Part shown: piece by piece, positions 1 through 10,791 of the stretch
How positions within the stretch are numbered: position 1 is the stretch's first letter
How the letters are laid out: every line of letters starts with the position of its first letter
Assembly (NCBI GenBank): GCA_023634235.1
Contig: JAMKCF010000007.1
Coordinates: 2,646,001-2,710,000, forward strand
DNA from: Pisaster brevispinus
Taxonomy: Eukaryota; Echinodermata; Asteroidea; Forcipulatida; Asteriidae
DNA length: 64,000 bases
Direction: 5' to 3'
Position numbers and translations under genes: made by a program
Notes under the pieces: model-generated
Told to the model about the DNA's origin: nothing
Seen by the model: only the letters and a program-made list of their open reading frames with translations
Database searches by the model: none

Positions 1-783
1 TAGAAGTTCAATATTTACATCCATTTTCAGTGTTGTCCAGAATCGCTGGATGCCTTGATTTTACCGATTAAGAAAAACAAACAAAGTCGACCCAATAAAC
101 AAAAACAAAACGGCGATCCTTTTCTTTATTTTAACGTTAGCTCCAGACACTATCCAGGCCTGACCTGAAACTGAATGACTGAAACTCCTATTAAGATCAA
201 TTACGTCTTATCTTAATCCTCTGCAGTTTGTTATACATTGTTTTAGAAAGACAAGCGCGAGCCGGTGTCTTTGTGGTTTTTGTGACGCTAAGGAGTGGGT
301 ATTGTGTTACTGTTCTTATTAAACATGGAGAGTGAGTTAACATCTGCTGGTTTGTAGTTTTACGGTTTGTTTAAGAATAAGAGATGATTTATCAATATCT
401 TATTCATCATGTTTATGCAAAGTGTTTCATCGTATTTACCGCCCAGAAGGGAATCTGTGATCAATTATCAAATTGGGTTTTTTTTATTATTTCTTTTTAA
501 GGGTAAAAAAACTTATTCAATAAAGATAGTATTGTTTTAAATAAAAACAAAAAAAGTCATGTATTAGGCCTATGGTTTATTTTGATCTCGACTAACAGTT
601 TAATGGCCTTACTACCTTTTCTATGTTTACATTTTGGCCTTGGTGCCCTATCCACTCGCCTTGGTGCCCTTCACAATGTGGCTTGCTCCAAGGCCAAAAG
701 GGGCCTTGCCCTAAAAACATGAAAAATGTAGTACTTGGAGGCCGGACTTCTGTCAAAATAACGAGAAATGTTCAGTTCTAGAT
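1..783. other. No gene recognised (left edge)
   Basis: No convincing exon was found here. On the minus strand the last 45 bases (45 down to 1) are open after a CCAG and could begin the next exon of the FANCG-like gene, but the upstream pyrimidine tract is weak and no intermediate exon was found. Around 640-700 the words 'ccttggtgccct' and 'aaggcc' recur as a small imperfect repeat. Confidence 0.5.
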
Positions 784-955
784 GTGGTGGGGGGGGGGGG
801 GGGGAGGGGGACCCAAATGGGGAAAAACCCTCACAATCAGGTACGGACTGAAAACTGAATCCTTATGCGACGCTCCGGTCCTAAGCAGGATTTGAACCGG
901 GGTTCTCAGAGGTGAAAGACAGGGCAAGAAACAACCGCTATCTCATCCCTAGTAT
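784..955 (-). repeat. tRNA-headed SINE fragment (family 3)
   Basis: The plus strand carries the complement of a T-arm/B-box-like word ('aggatttgaaccggggttc') beside a shared body ('ccctcacaatcaggta..ggactgaaaac') also found at 1018-1218 and 14597-14790. A G-rich run at about 788-810 sits at its left edge. A real tRNA is unlikely because no cloverleaf can be drawn. Confidence 0.5.
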
Positions 956-1017
956 CAATTAAGTAGCAAAACATGTTTTTTGTTTATTTATTTATTATTA
1001 ATGCTGGTTGTGAGGCC

Positions 1018-1218
1018 AAGGACACTCAGAGAAGTGAACTTATTTACTGTACCAGCCAAGAACCCAATGAAGAGAAGACAAGGAAGGAAGTTTCAGTTTT
1101 AGATTTGGGAGGAAAACCCCAAAGAATTATTCCAGGGGAAACCCACGCAATCAGGGAGGGACTGAAAACCCAATCCACAAAGTGCCCCCGACGGGAATCA
1201 AACCAGGGTCCATTATAA
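1018..1218 (-). repeat. tRNA-headed SINE fragment (family 3)
   Basis: This has the same body as the copy just to the left ('gaagtttcagttttagat', 'cacgcaatcagg') and ends in an antisense B-box-like word ('gacgggaatcaaaccaggg'). Two neighbouring copies in the same orientation suggest a local duplication or repeated insertion at the left end of the FANCG-like gene. Confidence 0.5.
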
Positions 1219-1286
1219 GAAGAGTGGATGAATTTTATGACACAAACAATGAATCACTTTTGAAAGTTTAACTGATGATGACTTAC

Positions 1287-1429
1287 CATTGTTGCTACGC
1301 AGCAGCCAATCAGGTTGAGCGATTTTACTTTGACGTGTTTGATTATGACATCACAGTCAGAAGAGATCGTCAGTGGGATAAGCACTCCCATGGCAGATTT
1401 GACGTGTCCTTCTTGGTACAAGCAAAATC
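1287..1429 (-). CDS. FANCG-like gene, exon 6 (last seen)
   Basis: Residues 217-263. The acceptor is 'ttcttcgaaag' and the donor ATG|gtaagt, ending in phase 0. It encodes a TPR-like helical pair (GFCLYQEGHVKSAMGVL, then KSLNLIGCCVATM), the part most like FANCG. Confidence 0.75.
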
Positions 1430-4400
1430 CTTTCGAAGAAAAATCAGAGAACATGATGACTGATTATTTCAATTGCAAAGTCTTTGTGTACAGTCCTGGT
1501 CATACTTCATGCGAATTGCAAAACTGAAGCGCGTTTCCTTGCGCCACAAATTGGAACACACCGCATAACTTACTGTTAGCGTCACGCACATGTAACCTGC
1601 TTTGAATTCGCTTTCACATGACATACGAACCGAGCTCAAAGTCTCTCCTGTTAGAGAGCTGCTCCCATCTAATTTTAATTTGCATTTCTTAACTCCATGT
1701 ATTGTATTCTGGATTTCTTCTAAGCTTATATGTAGGCCTATGTTTCATTTTGAGTATTGTACACACATGTATGTTAATGTTTGTATTTGTGCGCTTTGTG
1801 TTGTGAACACAATCCCTTCTCAGCCTTGCGTTTAAGTCTTAAACTCTGCTACTGTTTGACAATTCAATATCCCCTACTGTGTTTTTGAACGAAAGATGCA
1901 CCATGCCAGCCTGCAATTATACCATGTGGTGAAAGCATCTACACAAGACAAAGTCAACCCTCCTACTGTCTGACCATTCAATATCATGCACTGTGGTTTG
2001 GAATGATAGATAAACCATGCCAGCCTCCAATTATATACTTTGGTGAATACATCTACACAGGACAAAGCCAACCCTCCTACTATTTGGCCTTTCAATATCA
2101 CTGTGGTTTTGAATGATAGATAAACCGTGCCAGCCGGCAATATGATATCAAGTAGTGAATACATCCACAGTGTACAGAAAAACTCTCCTACTGTCTGACC
2201 ATTCACTATCATCCACTGTGGTTTTGAGTGATTGATAATGCCAGCCTGCAATAATGTGATATAATTTTGCAAGGAAAATCATGAATTTCTTACCTTGAAT
2301 AAATATTTGAATCAAGTTGAGTGGTTCTGGAAGTCTTGACCGGTCTTTTTTTACTTGAGCAAGGCAGTCATCCCATTGGCCAGTTTGAAACAGGCAAACG
2401 ACCAATAGGAATCTTGTTAGATCTGCAGCGTGGAAGGTAGACGAACCTATTCATGGTAAACAGAAATACAGGAGATGCATCAGATCTTTTGGAGACTTCT
2501 TTGTTGATCAGAAACCAACCATAGTCATCATTACGGGAAAGCTCCATTAAAGATTTTCCGAGTTCCGCCACAAAAAATCAGAAAATATTCACTCTTTTCA
2601 CCCCAGTGGGTGTGTTTACGTTACTTGGGTCATCGAGCTTGATGGATGAGCAGTTAATCTACCCGGGAAGTCAGCAGCCCTACTGGTTCGAGCATGATCC
2701 AATTAAGTCCACTGTTTTGGAAAAGGAATAAACTGGAGATAACAAGTGTGAGCTGTCAGATGAAAAGAATGTTTTATTTTAACCACTTTCTTTAATGGAG
2801 CTTTCCCCTAACATGCCTAATGTGATGTTTCCTTTGTTGTCGAGTATGCAATAAAAATCAAGGTCCTTGTGGGTCTTTACTCAGCGCATGTACGCATGTC
2901 AGTGCTCAAATTTAACACTGGACTGCAGGCCCGAGGCCAGTGGTCTTAGTGTTGGTCCAGTAACCGCATGACAGAATAAGTCCGGCGGTCTTGTGTTTTT
3001 CGATTGAATAGCAATTACCTTACTGTGAAATACATTGAACCAAAACAAACTTCATATGTTGACTTTGAGTCTGATAAATACCTTTCACTTTTATTGAGAA
3101 ATGAAGTGTATTTCATACCTAAAAAGACAGATAAGACAAATCTTCTCTTACATGTCTTTCTTAGTGCTTAGTTGTTCAAATAAAAACTTGCATGTTAAGC
3201 TGCTTCGGGACATAACGATATATTAAATATTAATGAACCACTGATGAATTTCTTTTTCTCATGATGTCATTTGTATCTTGTTGATTTTTATGCTGACATG
3301 TATTTTCTTAAGTAAGTAAGGTTTGCCGTGACACCATGTAAAAAATCTCTGTTGTGAGTAGTTGTGGCTCTGAGAAGAGCGGATTTCCGCGAAGTTTCGA
3401 TCAGAGAACTCTGACCGTCTTCAGGAGAGTGCTGGACTCAGTGAGCTTATGTAGGGTTGGCTGGGTTTCAGTGTTGAATGGGTTCGCTGGAGTGTGGATG
3501 GTTTACACACAGCAGAGTCCAGCATTCTCCAGAAGACAGTCAGAGCGCACTGATCGAAACGTCGAGCAGAAACCGGCTCATCTCAGAGCCACCACTACTC
3601 CAGAAGAGATTTCTTACATGGTGTCACCGCAAACCTTACTTAGTATTTTCCACCATGCATAGCTTCAAATCTTGTGTATTTTCTTACTTACTTTTATTAT
3701 GTTTATCTTGCAGATTGTTAACATCCACAGCTAAGCTACCAGCTCGTAGACTCAGCAGCAACACATATAAAGAGATCTTAAGAGAAAAAATGTCCAGAAA
3801 AACAAAACAAAAAAACTAAGCCATAGGTTTTAGCTTTGATTTGATCAGGGGTGGGATAAAAATAATAATTTGGGGTTGAATAAAGAAAATTGACTGCAGT
3901 GAGATTTGAACCAACGACCTCCAGATTAACGTGACGGTCCTCTACCAACTGATCTAGCCCTGCATTGGTGGTCCTGCTATTTTGTCAATATCTTTGTTTG
4001 CAGGTGCCAGTCAGAGAAGTCATTCAACCTCAGCCGTGTACATTAGCCAGGGATCACACCCTTTTGCCCTTCACATAAGTCACTGTGTTGTGCTGTTTGT
4101 ACTGTGTGCTATTGATTGGAGGATTAAAATCAACTCAAATGCAGATCATTTTTATATTTCAGAAATCATCATGTAGATTTTGCTGTAGCACTTTTAGTGA
4201 ATGCTCGCCCTTTGTAATTAGAGGGCTGGCCTCCTTCCCGTGTCTCTACATCAATAAGTGTACCATCTACTTTACCACAATCTCTCTCTTTTTCTATCTT
4301 TCATTATTCCACTTTTTCATCCTCAACCCTGATAAAGGCCTTAAGTAGTGACACTGGAAAAAAAAAAAACTAAACGGATTGGTTTTTTTTAATTGAACTT

Positions 4401-7400
4401 GGATCAAGCACCTTTTGTGTGTCACCAGTACATCCTCTTGACTGCACCTGTACGGCTTGGTTGAGAATCTTTATTGCATCTTGATGCTGATGATTGATCA
4501 TGTGAGTTAGACTAGCCACACAGCACTGCAGCAACACTGATGAGATCACATCAGCTGGTACTGAGGTACAAGATGAAAAAAAAAAAAAACTTGGGAAAAG
4601 TGATAAAAAAGGTCTAAAATTAAGACAGCAGTCGGAAACTTCCCATCCCTGCTAACGGTCAAAGATAACTTACATAGGTGAGCAAAGCCGGTGATTTTGA
4701 TGAGAAGATCTTGTAGTTTAGCGGATCTGTCTTCTTTTACTCTCATCGCCGAACACACTGAGGAATGGAATAAAACCTCAAATCAGTCAGTCAGGAGGTT
4801 AACAAAATAAACAAAAACATCTCATGTCAAGTTTGTAACCTACATCCAGTGTAGATTTACACACCTTTGTGGCGTGTCGTGGCCGAGCAGATAAGAGCAC
4901 CGAACTCAAGCTCCAGTGTTTCTGATCGACAGGGTGTGGGTTCGAGTCCCGGTCTTGACACTTGTGTCCTTAAGCAAGACGTTTCACCATTATTGCTTGG
5001 TCCTTCGGATGGGGCATAAAGCCGTAGGTCCCGTGTGTTGTGTAATGCACCTAAAAGAACCCAGTGACACTTATCGCTAAGAGAAGGGGTTTGCCCCGGT
5101 ATTTCTGGCAGTGGCAGCTGAATGCGCCGCAGCACCTTGTAAATCCTTACAAGGTGTTACATAAATGGGTCTCATAATTCATTAGCCTCAAAAACCTGTC
5201 TGAAAATAAATTATGAAAAGCACTTTGAGATGCCCACAGAAAGCGCTATATAAAAACTAGTTATTATTGTTATTATTATTATTATTTAAAGACCTGAATG
5301 GACTCAGCTCCTAGTTCCATTATTGAACTGCTCTGCCGACATCAACCACCTAGATCTCTCCGTTCATCTTTCCAAAAGTTCCTCACAACCATCACACCAG
5401 GGACTAAATCTTCTGGCTACAAGGCTTTTTCACCAAAATTGTGGAATGCTGTACCATTTTCACATAGAACAGTTGCTACTGGATAATTTCAAAACCCACC
5501 TATTTCCACTTGCCTTCTCTCATTCTCTGTAATTTTCAGTTTTGTAAAGAGCATCAAAATTTCTTCCTTTTGGGTTCTTAATATTTGTTATCATTATTTT
5601 AGTATTACTTTTTTTACATGTAGTTCTTTGAAGCAAACACATTGATTTCTGGCTGTGCTGCGTGTTCACTATGGGTCGATGTGGTTGGCTGCCAAAAAGT
5701 GCCCTTGCATGCCTGCGGCTCAAACAAGTTGTAACACCGTCCTTCACAATTTAGTAAGGATGATTAGCCTCTCTAATTATATTACTATTTATCATAAAGG
5801 GTTTGAAAAAAAGACAATTTGACTAGAGCAGGATTTGAACCACTGAACTATCTAGCCCTTTGGCGGTCTCCCTATTTTGTCAATATCTTTGTTGGGGGGG
5901 GGATGTCAGTCGGAAGCCATAAACCGTTAGCTGCTTTGTCGTTTGTAACCAGGGATCACACCAAAATTTACGATACAACCATGACAACCTGGGAAGCGGC
6001 AGCCAGGGAAATCACCTTGGGTGTGACCCCACTCTAGTCAGTTTTTCTTTGTTCGACCCCAAATTCTTTAAAATTTACCACGTCAGTTTCTATTGTGGTT
6101 TATTTCTTGATATTCATTATAAAGATAACACATTGATGCAACTCCACATACATGTATTGGGGAGGTTCTGTGTAGTGATACATTTTTCAACTGACGTTAA
6201 CAATTACAGGTAGGGTCATAGATTGGTAAAAATTCCACAAATTATTGACCATAAAAACTTACTTGATGAGAAGCACTGCAGCTGTTGACAGTATAAACTA
6301 TTTTGAGACAGGTGTACCTAAGAAGTAATGTGGTTCGGATAATTTTTCAACCTAAAACATTTGAATCTGATAAACGATTCATGCACAAATGGTTTCTCAG
6401 ATTTCTGAGGGTGTCTGCTCCCGAATGCTGAGGCAAGAGATTTGGTTGGTGGCAGCTGTCTCCTTGATATTTGTGGCTGGATTTGACACGTGGATGGATT
6501 GTGTGAAAATACAGTGACCATTTGTTGACTGTTTTCTCAGCAATTAGACACTGTATTCTGCTAAAACTTTCACTGTGACTTTAATTGTAAACTTTATAAT
6601 TTTGCCTACAAACATTGACGAAAAGTCGAAAACCAATCTATGGTCCTACCTTTACATGAGACACTGGCAAATGTTGCCAATTGTGCAAAAGGAAAGAATC
6701 TAATGAACTCATTATTCAAGGGAAGGTTTAAGAAGACTTTTGCAACCAATAAGTATTCTTACCTCTATGAAAGCAAGTACGGGCAATCTCCTCAATCTGG
6801 TTCAAACTGGTTTTAACAGGATCAGTGGCAGCTTGATGAATCCGGTTTGAGCCAGATTGATGTGGTTCTTTGGAGCTTAGTTGGTGGAGGAGTAACACTG
6901 AGGTGTTGAATGATGCAGCAAACTCCACAGGGAGGGACTTCAATGATGAAGGTAAACCTACGAGGAAACAGATGAGAACAACTGAAGTCAGTGGCAGGTC
7001 AAGCTTTTTCTCACGCACTCTCAATGGATTTGATGTGGAGGGAGGGCGCACCAGGGCTCGAATTTGACACTGGACCGCCGGCCCGAGGCCAGTGATTTTA
7101 GCCTCGGGCCAGTAAACTCATGACTTGACAAGTCCGGCGGTCTTGTGTTTTTTAATTGAATAATAGTCACTATGCAATATCTTTAACAGAAAGAAATGGT
7201 GTTCAGATGTTGACCTCGAGTCTAGTACAATTCTGTTCAGTATCAAGACAAAATAATGAGATACATTGTAAATCTTCTCTTAATAGTGCAATTTACATGT
7301 TAAACTGTGTAGAAAGCTCTTTCTCATGAAGATTCTGGTCATTGTGAAATAAATTTTGGTCCAGTAAACACTTTTAGCAACAAGCCCTGCGGTCTTGTGG

Positions 7401-10400
7401 AATTTTACCCCAAATTCGAGCCCTGCGCACGTGTGATAGTTCATAGTTCATAACAGCCATAGGCCACTTTCATTTTGGCAACACAGCCCCTAGAAACAGA
7501 CTGTGTGTTCATTTTGTGGCATATTTGATTCGATGACGCATAGAAAAGAACAATGCACTTTATGTGAATAGCCAAACCACAATCACTTAGGACAACAATG
7601 GGGATGCATTTTGACAAGGTTTAATGATAACAGATTTTGATTCAAATTGTTGTCATAAATTCTCAGAGATGGGTTGAGGAGAAACAAACAACAACTTTTT
7701 TTTTTTTTTTGCAAGTTGGCCCCAACCATGGGCGACTAAAAGCCACATTGGTAAGTGGCTAGGGGCTGCAAGAAGAAAAAATTTCAGATGAAAATAACTC
7801 AGAGGAGCTGAAGGTAGGAATTGAAACTCCTCTTAAAACAGTCTAGATTGTAGGATGGAGGGAAACATGCACCAGGCATGGAGTTCCAAAGAGATGCAGT
7901 ACGTGGAATAAAGCTGTTGGAATGGCTTTTTGTTCTACATCTCAGCAAATCAAGAGTGTATGGGTGAGAAGAAGCAGAAAGCCTGGTTTCAGTCTAGATT
8001 TTAGAATGGAGGGAAACATGCACCAGGCAAGGAGTTCCCAAAGAGATGCAGTACGTGGAATAAAGCTGTTGGAATGGCTCTTTGTTGTACTTCTCAGCAA
8101 AGCAAGAGTGTATGGGTGAGAAGAAGCAGAAAGCCTGGTTTCACGCTCAAACATCCTGCTAGGAGGAACCAGGTCGGACACACTGGTGGCACATCTACCA
8201 TGAAAATATCTGTAGAAAAGACAGAGGCTGGCTACAAACTTACGGTGGAAAAGAGGTGATGGTTATTGGCATAAATGTGGTGATATTCTTGTTCCGGCCC
8301 AACTTTAGAAGCGTCCCAACTGTAGTTGGGACCGGTCCCAACTTGAGTGTTACAGTTGAGACAGCCCAACTATAGCTTGGTTTGCCCAATAGTGATCATG
8401 ATAGTGATGATGATAGTGATGTAGATAACCACAGTAAGTTAGGCTTCTGAAGTGATTTTTGAAGTTTTCCTCGACTTGCATTGTGGCTCATACAGTGATA
8501 CAGACATACATGTACATGTAGTCTCATGCACGGATGAGAAATTGCAAACTTTTATTCTGAATTCTGCCCGGTTAAAAAGGGCAGTTATTTTCTTCAGGTA
8601 CAGTGATCTACTTCTCTGGCGCTTGGGATACTGTTCACAAAAGCTCCTTGAAATCTATAACTCTAGTAGGGGCTACCAAAAGGTTGAAATGCCACCATAT
8701 TTCAACATTTCTACCAAAATTTTGATGCTACATAGTTCTGACCGCATTGATTCTCAACCTTGCTCGATTTGCAAAATGTGAGAGAAATCAATTGTTTCCC
8801 CTTCATGTAGACCAACTTAATTTACCCTCACACCACCCATGGAGGTAGAAATAACCACCAGCAATCTAGTTGTTATGATCTTATGCTTTGCGTAAGAGCC
8901 GCTGGTTCCTTGCTTGGGACAGATCTCTGGATCCCAGCTACAGTTGGGCCGTTCTAACTGCAACACTCGAAATGGATCGTTCTCTTACCATGCATCACCC
9001 TTGTGGTTGCGCAGAATCCATCTATTGCTCTAGAGACATCAGGTTCACCATGCATGGATAACAGCTGATCCTGCAAGAAAATGGAGAAGAGATGATGCGA
9101 CCCAATATAGAATTATCCCCACTAGCTGACTATAGTTGGGTCTGAGTCCAACTGTAGTTGGGCCCAATTAGAGTTGGGACAGAATAGAGCCACTGATCAA
9201 GTTAGCTAAATGGGAAGTACTGGATGGTACAATCTCTGGTACTGGAGTGTGAAGTGTGGAAGAATAAGTCTTCTTTTATTGATTGGGAAAAAACGTTACT
9301 CAGTCACACAAATCACATGCACAATGTACACTAGTCACTAGGCCCTAGGCCTCGTGGAGGGTGCACTTTATTTTAATTTCAGTGATATTTAGACACATCA
9401 AATTTTTAAATGTTATAAAATTTGGAGTGACTGACTTTCTTCTCAACAACATGTTGATGGATGTAAAATGATTGCATGCTGTGGTGACCTCTAACTGTAT
9501 TCAGTAAGTACATGTTTGTACAGGCTCCGACGGGATGTGCATTACATTTTTCGAGAAGACTTAATATTTCTCTCCAATTATCAGTTTTATAGTGTCACTG
9601 TTGAACCGGTACTGTTGAGTGTTGGGTGCAATCTTTGAAGATGGCCTTTAATATTTTAAATTGCGCGAGCCAATTTATAAAATTTGTGTGCGCACGAAAT
9701 TTTTGAACTAAATATTTGCTTAAACAAATCAAAATTGCGCAGCTGAGGCACGAAATTGACACAGAGGCGGTTTTTATTTATTGTTGGCGTGGTTGTTGTC
9801 ATCGCCGCCAGTCTAGAAAAAAACAAAACACAACAACAAAAACAAACAAACAAACAAACAAACAAACAAAAACGGGATGCACTTGTCATCTTGCAAACAA
9901 CTTCATTTGTTCTATTTTAACAACTTTATTGTTCTATTTTAACAGAAAGTTTTTCAACAAGTTATCCGACACGGGGAATCTGCCAGCGCGATTGTCCCGT
10001 GACTTGAACTTTACAGTTCTTGACTCATGTCATGGACTCACGAAAGCATTACTTCAAACAGAAGTTAATCCCTTCATAATAGCGTATATTTCACCCCAAA
10101 AAATGGTAAGAATTATGGTTGAACGACAAAGATCCCGCGGTGTTAAAAGTTTGCGCTCCGAGCTATTCTGTGCAAATTTTAAAATCATGCAAGGAAACAA
10201 AGTTTGCGCCGTTACAAAATGACACACGCGCGAATTCAAAACAAGGGAAAATTCAAAGATTGTGTCCAACACCAGCATACATGTGTAGCTTCTTCCCAAG
10301 TGGCATCCGCCCTACCCCTACACATGTACACCGACCCCCGTGGTTGATGCTCAGTCACTGAATAGACCAGCCAGTACCACATCAAATTCCATATTAATCC

Positions 10401-10791
10401 AACATGTGACATGGAAATCTGTTAATTTACCTGCAACGTGATTTCAGTTTGCAGCACATTTCGTTTGATATTTGTTCCCGTGACCAAGCACATTTTCACC
10501 ACAAAAAGAAGTACGACTTGATAGAAGTTAGAACAAACTGAAACAGTGAATGAAAAAAGGGACTAAACTACCTAACTAAACGTCCGATCGATGATGTACT
10601 CAACACAAGTTACATGAGTAACCGTTATAACTCACCGTGTAAGTGCAGACAAGTAGGTTATTTTCTAGCATACACTGAACAACACCCGACTCCTTCGATT
10701 CTGTTTCTGTTATACCTCGCAACAAAGACCTACAAGTTTTGAACCGTCCTCGAAGGAAGTTAGCAATCACATCTTTCAAAACTGTCTCCAT
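1287..10791 (-). CDS. FANCG-like TPR protein, N-terminal part (gene runs off left edge)
   Basis: Six exons join in one frame: 10791-10636, 9070-8989, 6957-6763, 4757-4674, 2422-2294 and 1429-1287 (263 residues; exon-end phases 0,1,1,1,1,0). All have AG acceptors and GT donors. The product has no signal peptide or membrane segment and looks all-helical. Three points recall human FANCG: a GLP..LPVEF segment followed by a hydrophobic helix (residues 80-100), a long helical pair at 160-195, and a TPR-like repeat at 210-262 ending LIGCCVATM where FANCG has a similar TPR helix. FANCG is a Fanconi anaemia core-complex subunit acting in interstrand crosslink repair in the nucleus. The name rests on remembered family features at low identity; another TPR/helical-repeat protein remains possible. 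The start is the first ATG of an open 52-codon exon. About 60% of a FANCG-length protein would lie beyond the window. Confidence 0.5.
1865..2275. repeat. Short satellite array, ~112 bp period, 4 copies
   Basis: The anchor 'gccagc' recurs at 1905, 2019, 2129 and 2240 with shared text ('gacaaagtcaaccctcctac', 'tgtggttttgaatgatagat'). The array lies in intron 5 of the FANCG-like gene. The same monomer, in reverse orientation, forms the array at 20515-21032 in the MRPS15 gene. The apparent 132-codon ORF across it is only the repeat read through. Confidence 0.9.
2294..2422 (-). CDS. FANCG-like gene, exon 5
   Basis: Residues 174-215, between acceptor 'ccacgctgcag' and donor CAAG|gtaaga. It contains a hydrophobic helix (LTRFLLVVCLFQTGQWDDCL) followed by a proline-containing turn, as in a helical hairpin. 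Confidence 0.75.
2902..3270. repeat. Dispersed repeat, first of two copies
   Basis: It shares 'cccgaggccagtg', 'aagtccggcggtcttgtgtt' and 'tttctcatga' with 7053-7426. The second copy has near-terminal inverted ends ('cagggctcgaattt'), so this is likely a degraded copy of a DNA element. It lies in intron 4 of the FANCG-like gene. Confidence 0.7.
3364..3592. mobile_element. Foldback element with ~75 bp inverted repeats
   Basis: The left arm ('gtggctctgagaagagcgg' ... 'gagagtgctggactc') is mirrored by the right arm ('gagtccagcattctcc' ... 'ggctcatctcagagccac'). The arms surround a ~75 bp spacer. Apparent ORFs of 102 and 113 codons run through it but have no family resemblance. This is probably a MITE. 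Confidence 0.75.
3840..4080 (-). repeat. tRNA-derived SINE (family 2)
   Basis: Antisense B-box ('gagatttgaaccaacgacc') and A-box ('ctaccaactgatctagc') words are followed by a body ('ccagggatcacacc') shared with 5800-6085 and 50440-50650. The left end carries the shared tail 'ggggttgaataaagaaaa'. Confidence 0.7.
4674..4757 (-). CDS. FANCG-like gene, exon 4
   Basis: Residues 146-172, between acceptor 'cattcctcag' and donor CTAT|gtaagt. A charged, amphipathic helix (CSAMRVKEDRSAKLQDLL) leads into exon 5 through a split Tyr codon. Confidence 0.7.
4871..5285 (+). repeat. tRNA-Leu-like SINE with (ATT)n tail
   Basis: The head 'ggcgtgtcgtggccgag' (A box) and 'gggttcgagtccc' (B box) resembles tRNA-Leu with a CAA-like anticodon region. 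A ~200 bp body follows, then a tail 'agcgctatataaa' with ATT repeats. Other copies are at 21801-22217, 39164-39420 and 56654-57080. The tail matches the L2/CR1-type LINE end at 36930-36993. Confidence 0.85.
5286..5530 (+). pseudogene. LINE (CR1/L2-type) ORF2 C-terminal remnant
   Basis: The frame carries the hallmark end of CR1/L2-type reverse transcriptases: a PPRSLRSS-like word, a short gap, then GYKAFSPKLWNAVP. It abuts the ATT tail of the preceding SINE. It is short and truncated, so it is a dead remnant inside intron 3 of the FANCG-like gene. Confidence 0.75.
5800..6085 (-). repeat. tRNA-derived SINE (family 2)
   Basis: It shares 'gactagagcaggatttgaacc' in part, 'ttttgtcaatatctttgtt' and 'ccagggatcacacc' with the copy at 3840. 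The end 'ttttctttgttcgacccc' is also found at 17825-17850. Confidence 0.65.
6209..6650 (+). mobile_element. MITE with TIR 'ggtagggtcatagattggt'
   Basis: The left end 'ggtagggtcatagattggt' is mirrored by 'accaatctatggtcctacc' at 6632-6650. The 442 bp interior has no coding frame. Related copies are at 50849-51287 (complete), 34183-34470, 48380-48700 and 14875-15094 (partial). The interior carries 'gttttctcagcaa.tagaca', shared by all copies. Confidence 0.85.
6763..6957 (-). CDS. FANCG-like gene, exon 3
   Basis: Residues 81-144, between acceptor 'ctgtttcctcgtag' and donor AGAG|gtaaga. It carries LPSSLKSLPVEFAASF, comparable with a conserved LP-rich helix start in FANCG, then a polar linker and a second helix. 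Confidence 0.75.
7053..7426. mobile_element. Non-autonomous element with 'cagggctcgaattt' ends
   Basis: The start 'agggctcgaatttgacactgg' reappears inverted at the end ('ccccaaattcgagccctg'). 'ccgccggcccgaggccagt' is shared with the copy at 2902-3270. No coding frame is present. It lies between exons 2 and 3 of the FANCG-like gene. Confidence 0.7.
7790..8180 (-). pseudogene. LINE C-terminal remnant, internally duplicated (151 bp)
   Basis: Minus-strand frames read [18 protein letters not shown], the degenerate end of a LINE reverse-transcriptase ORF. The block starting 'agtctagatt' at 7840 is repeated at 7991, giving a 151 bp direct duplication. A more complete copy is at 45856-46130. Confidence 0.7.
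8989..9070 (-). CDS. FANCG-like gene, exon 2
   Basis: Residues 53-79, between acceptor 'cattttcttgcag' and donor CATG|gtaaga. It encodes a short helical stretch (DQLLSMHGEPDVSRAIDG). It is flanked on both sides by palindromic 'cccaactgtagttggg' words (8280-8390, 8938-8952, 9119-9182). Confidence 0.7.
9191..10635. other. Intron 1 of the FANCG-like gene; nothing coding
   Basis: A (CAAA)n microsatellite lies at about 9838-9871. Open frames of 168 and 81 codons cross this stretch in opposite directions without recognisable domains and look fortuitous. Confidence 0.6.
10636..10791 (-). CDS. FANCG-like gene, exon 1 (start codon)
   Basis: Residues 1-52, ATG at 10791 with donor ACG|gtgagt. The sequence METVLKDVIANFLRGRF begins a basic amphipathic helix. 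The frame stays open for seven codons upstream without another ATG, and the ATG has a purine at -3. Confidence 0.7.

Noticed and set aside
1..45. Possible seventh exon of the FANCG-like gene (open frame RFWTTLKMDVNIELL)
   Set aside because: The acceptor has a poor pyrimidine tract, no connecting exon was found and the frame is cut by the window edge.
1874..2272. 132-codon minus-strand ORF with internal protein repeats
   Set aside because: It is read-through of the 112 bp satellite.
8452..8781. 109-codon plus-strand ORF
   Set aside because: It lies in intron 2 of the FANCG-like gene, antisense to it; I recognise no family and see no splice or promoter context.
9716..10222. 168-codon plus-strand ORF
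   Set aside because: It crosses a CAAA microsatellite and intron 1 of the FANCG-like gene on the opposite strand; no domain, no splice support.
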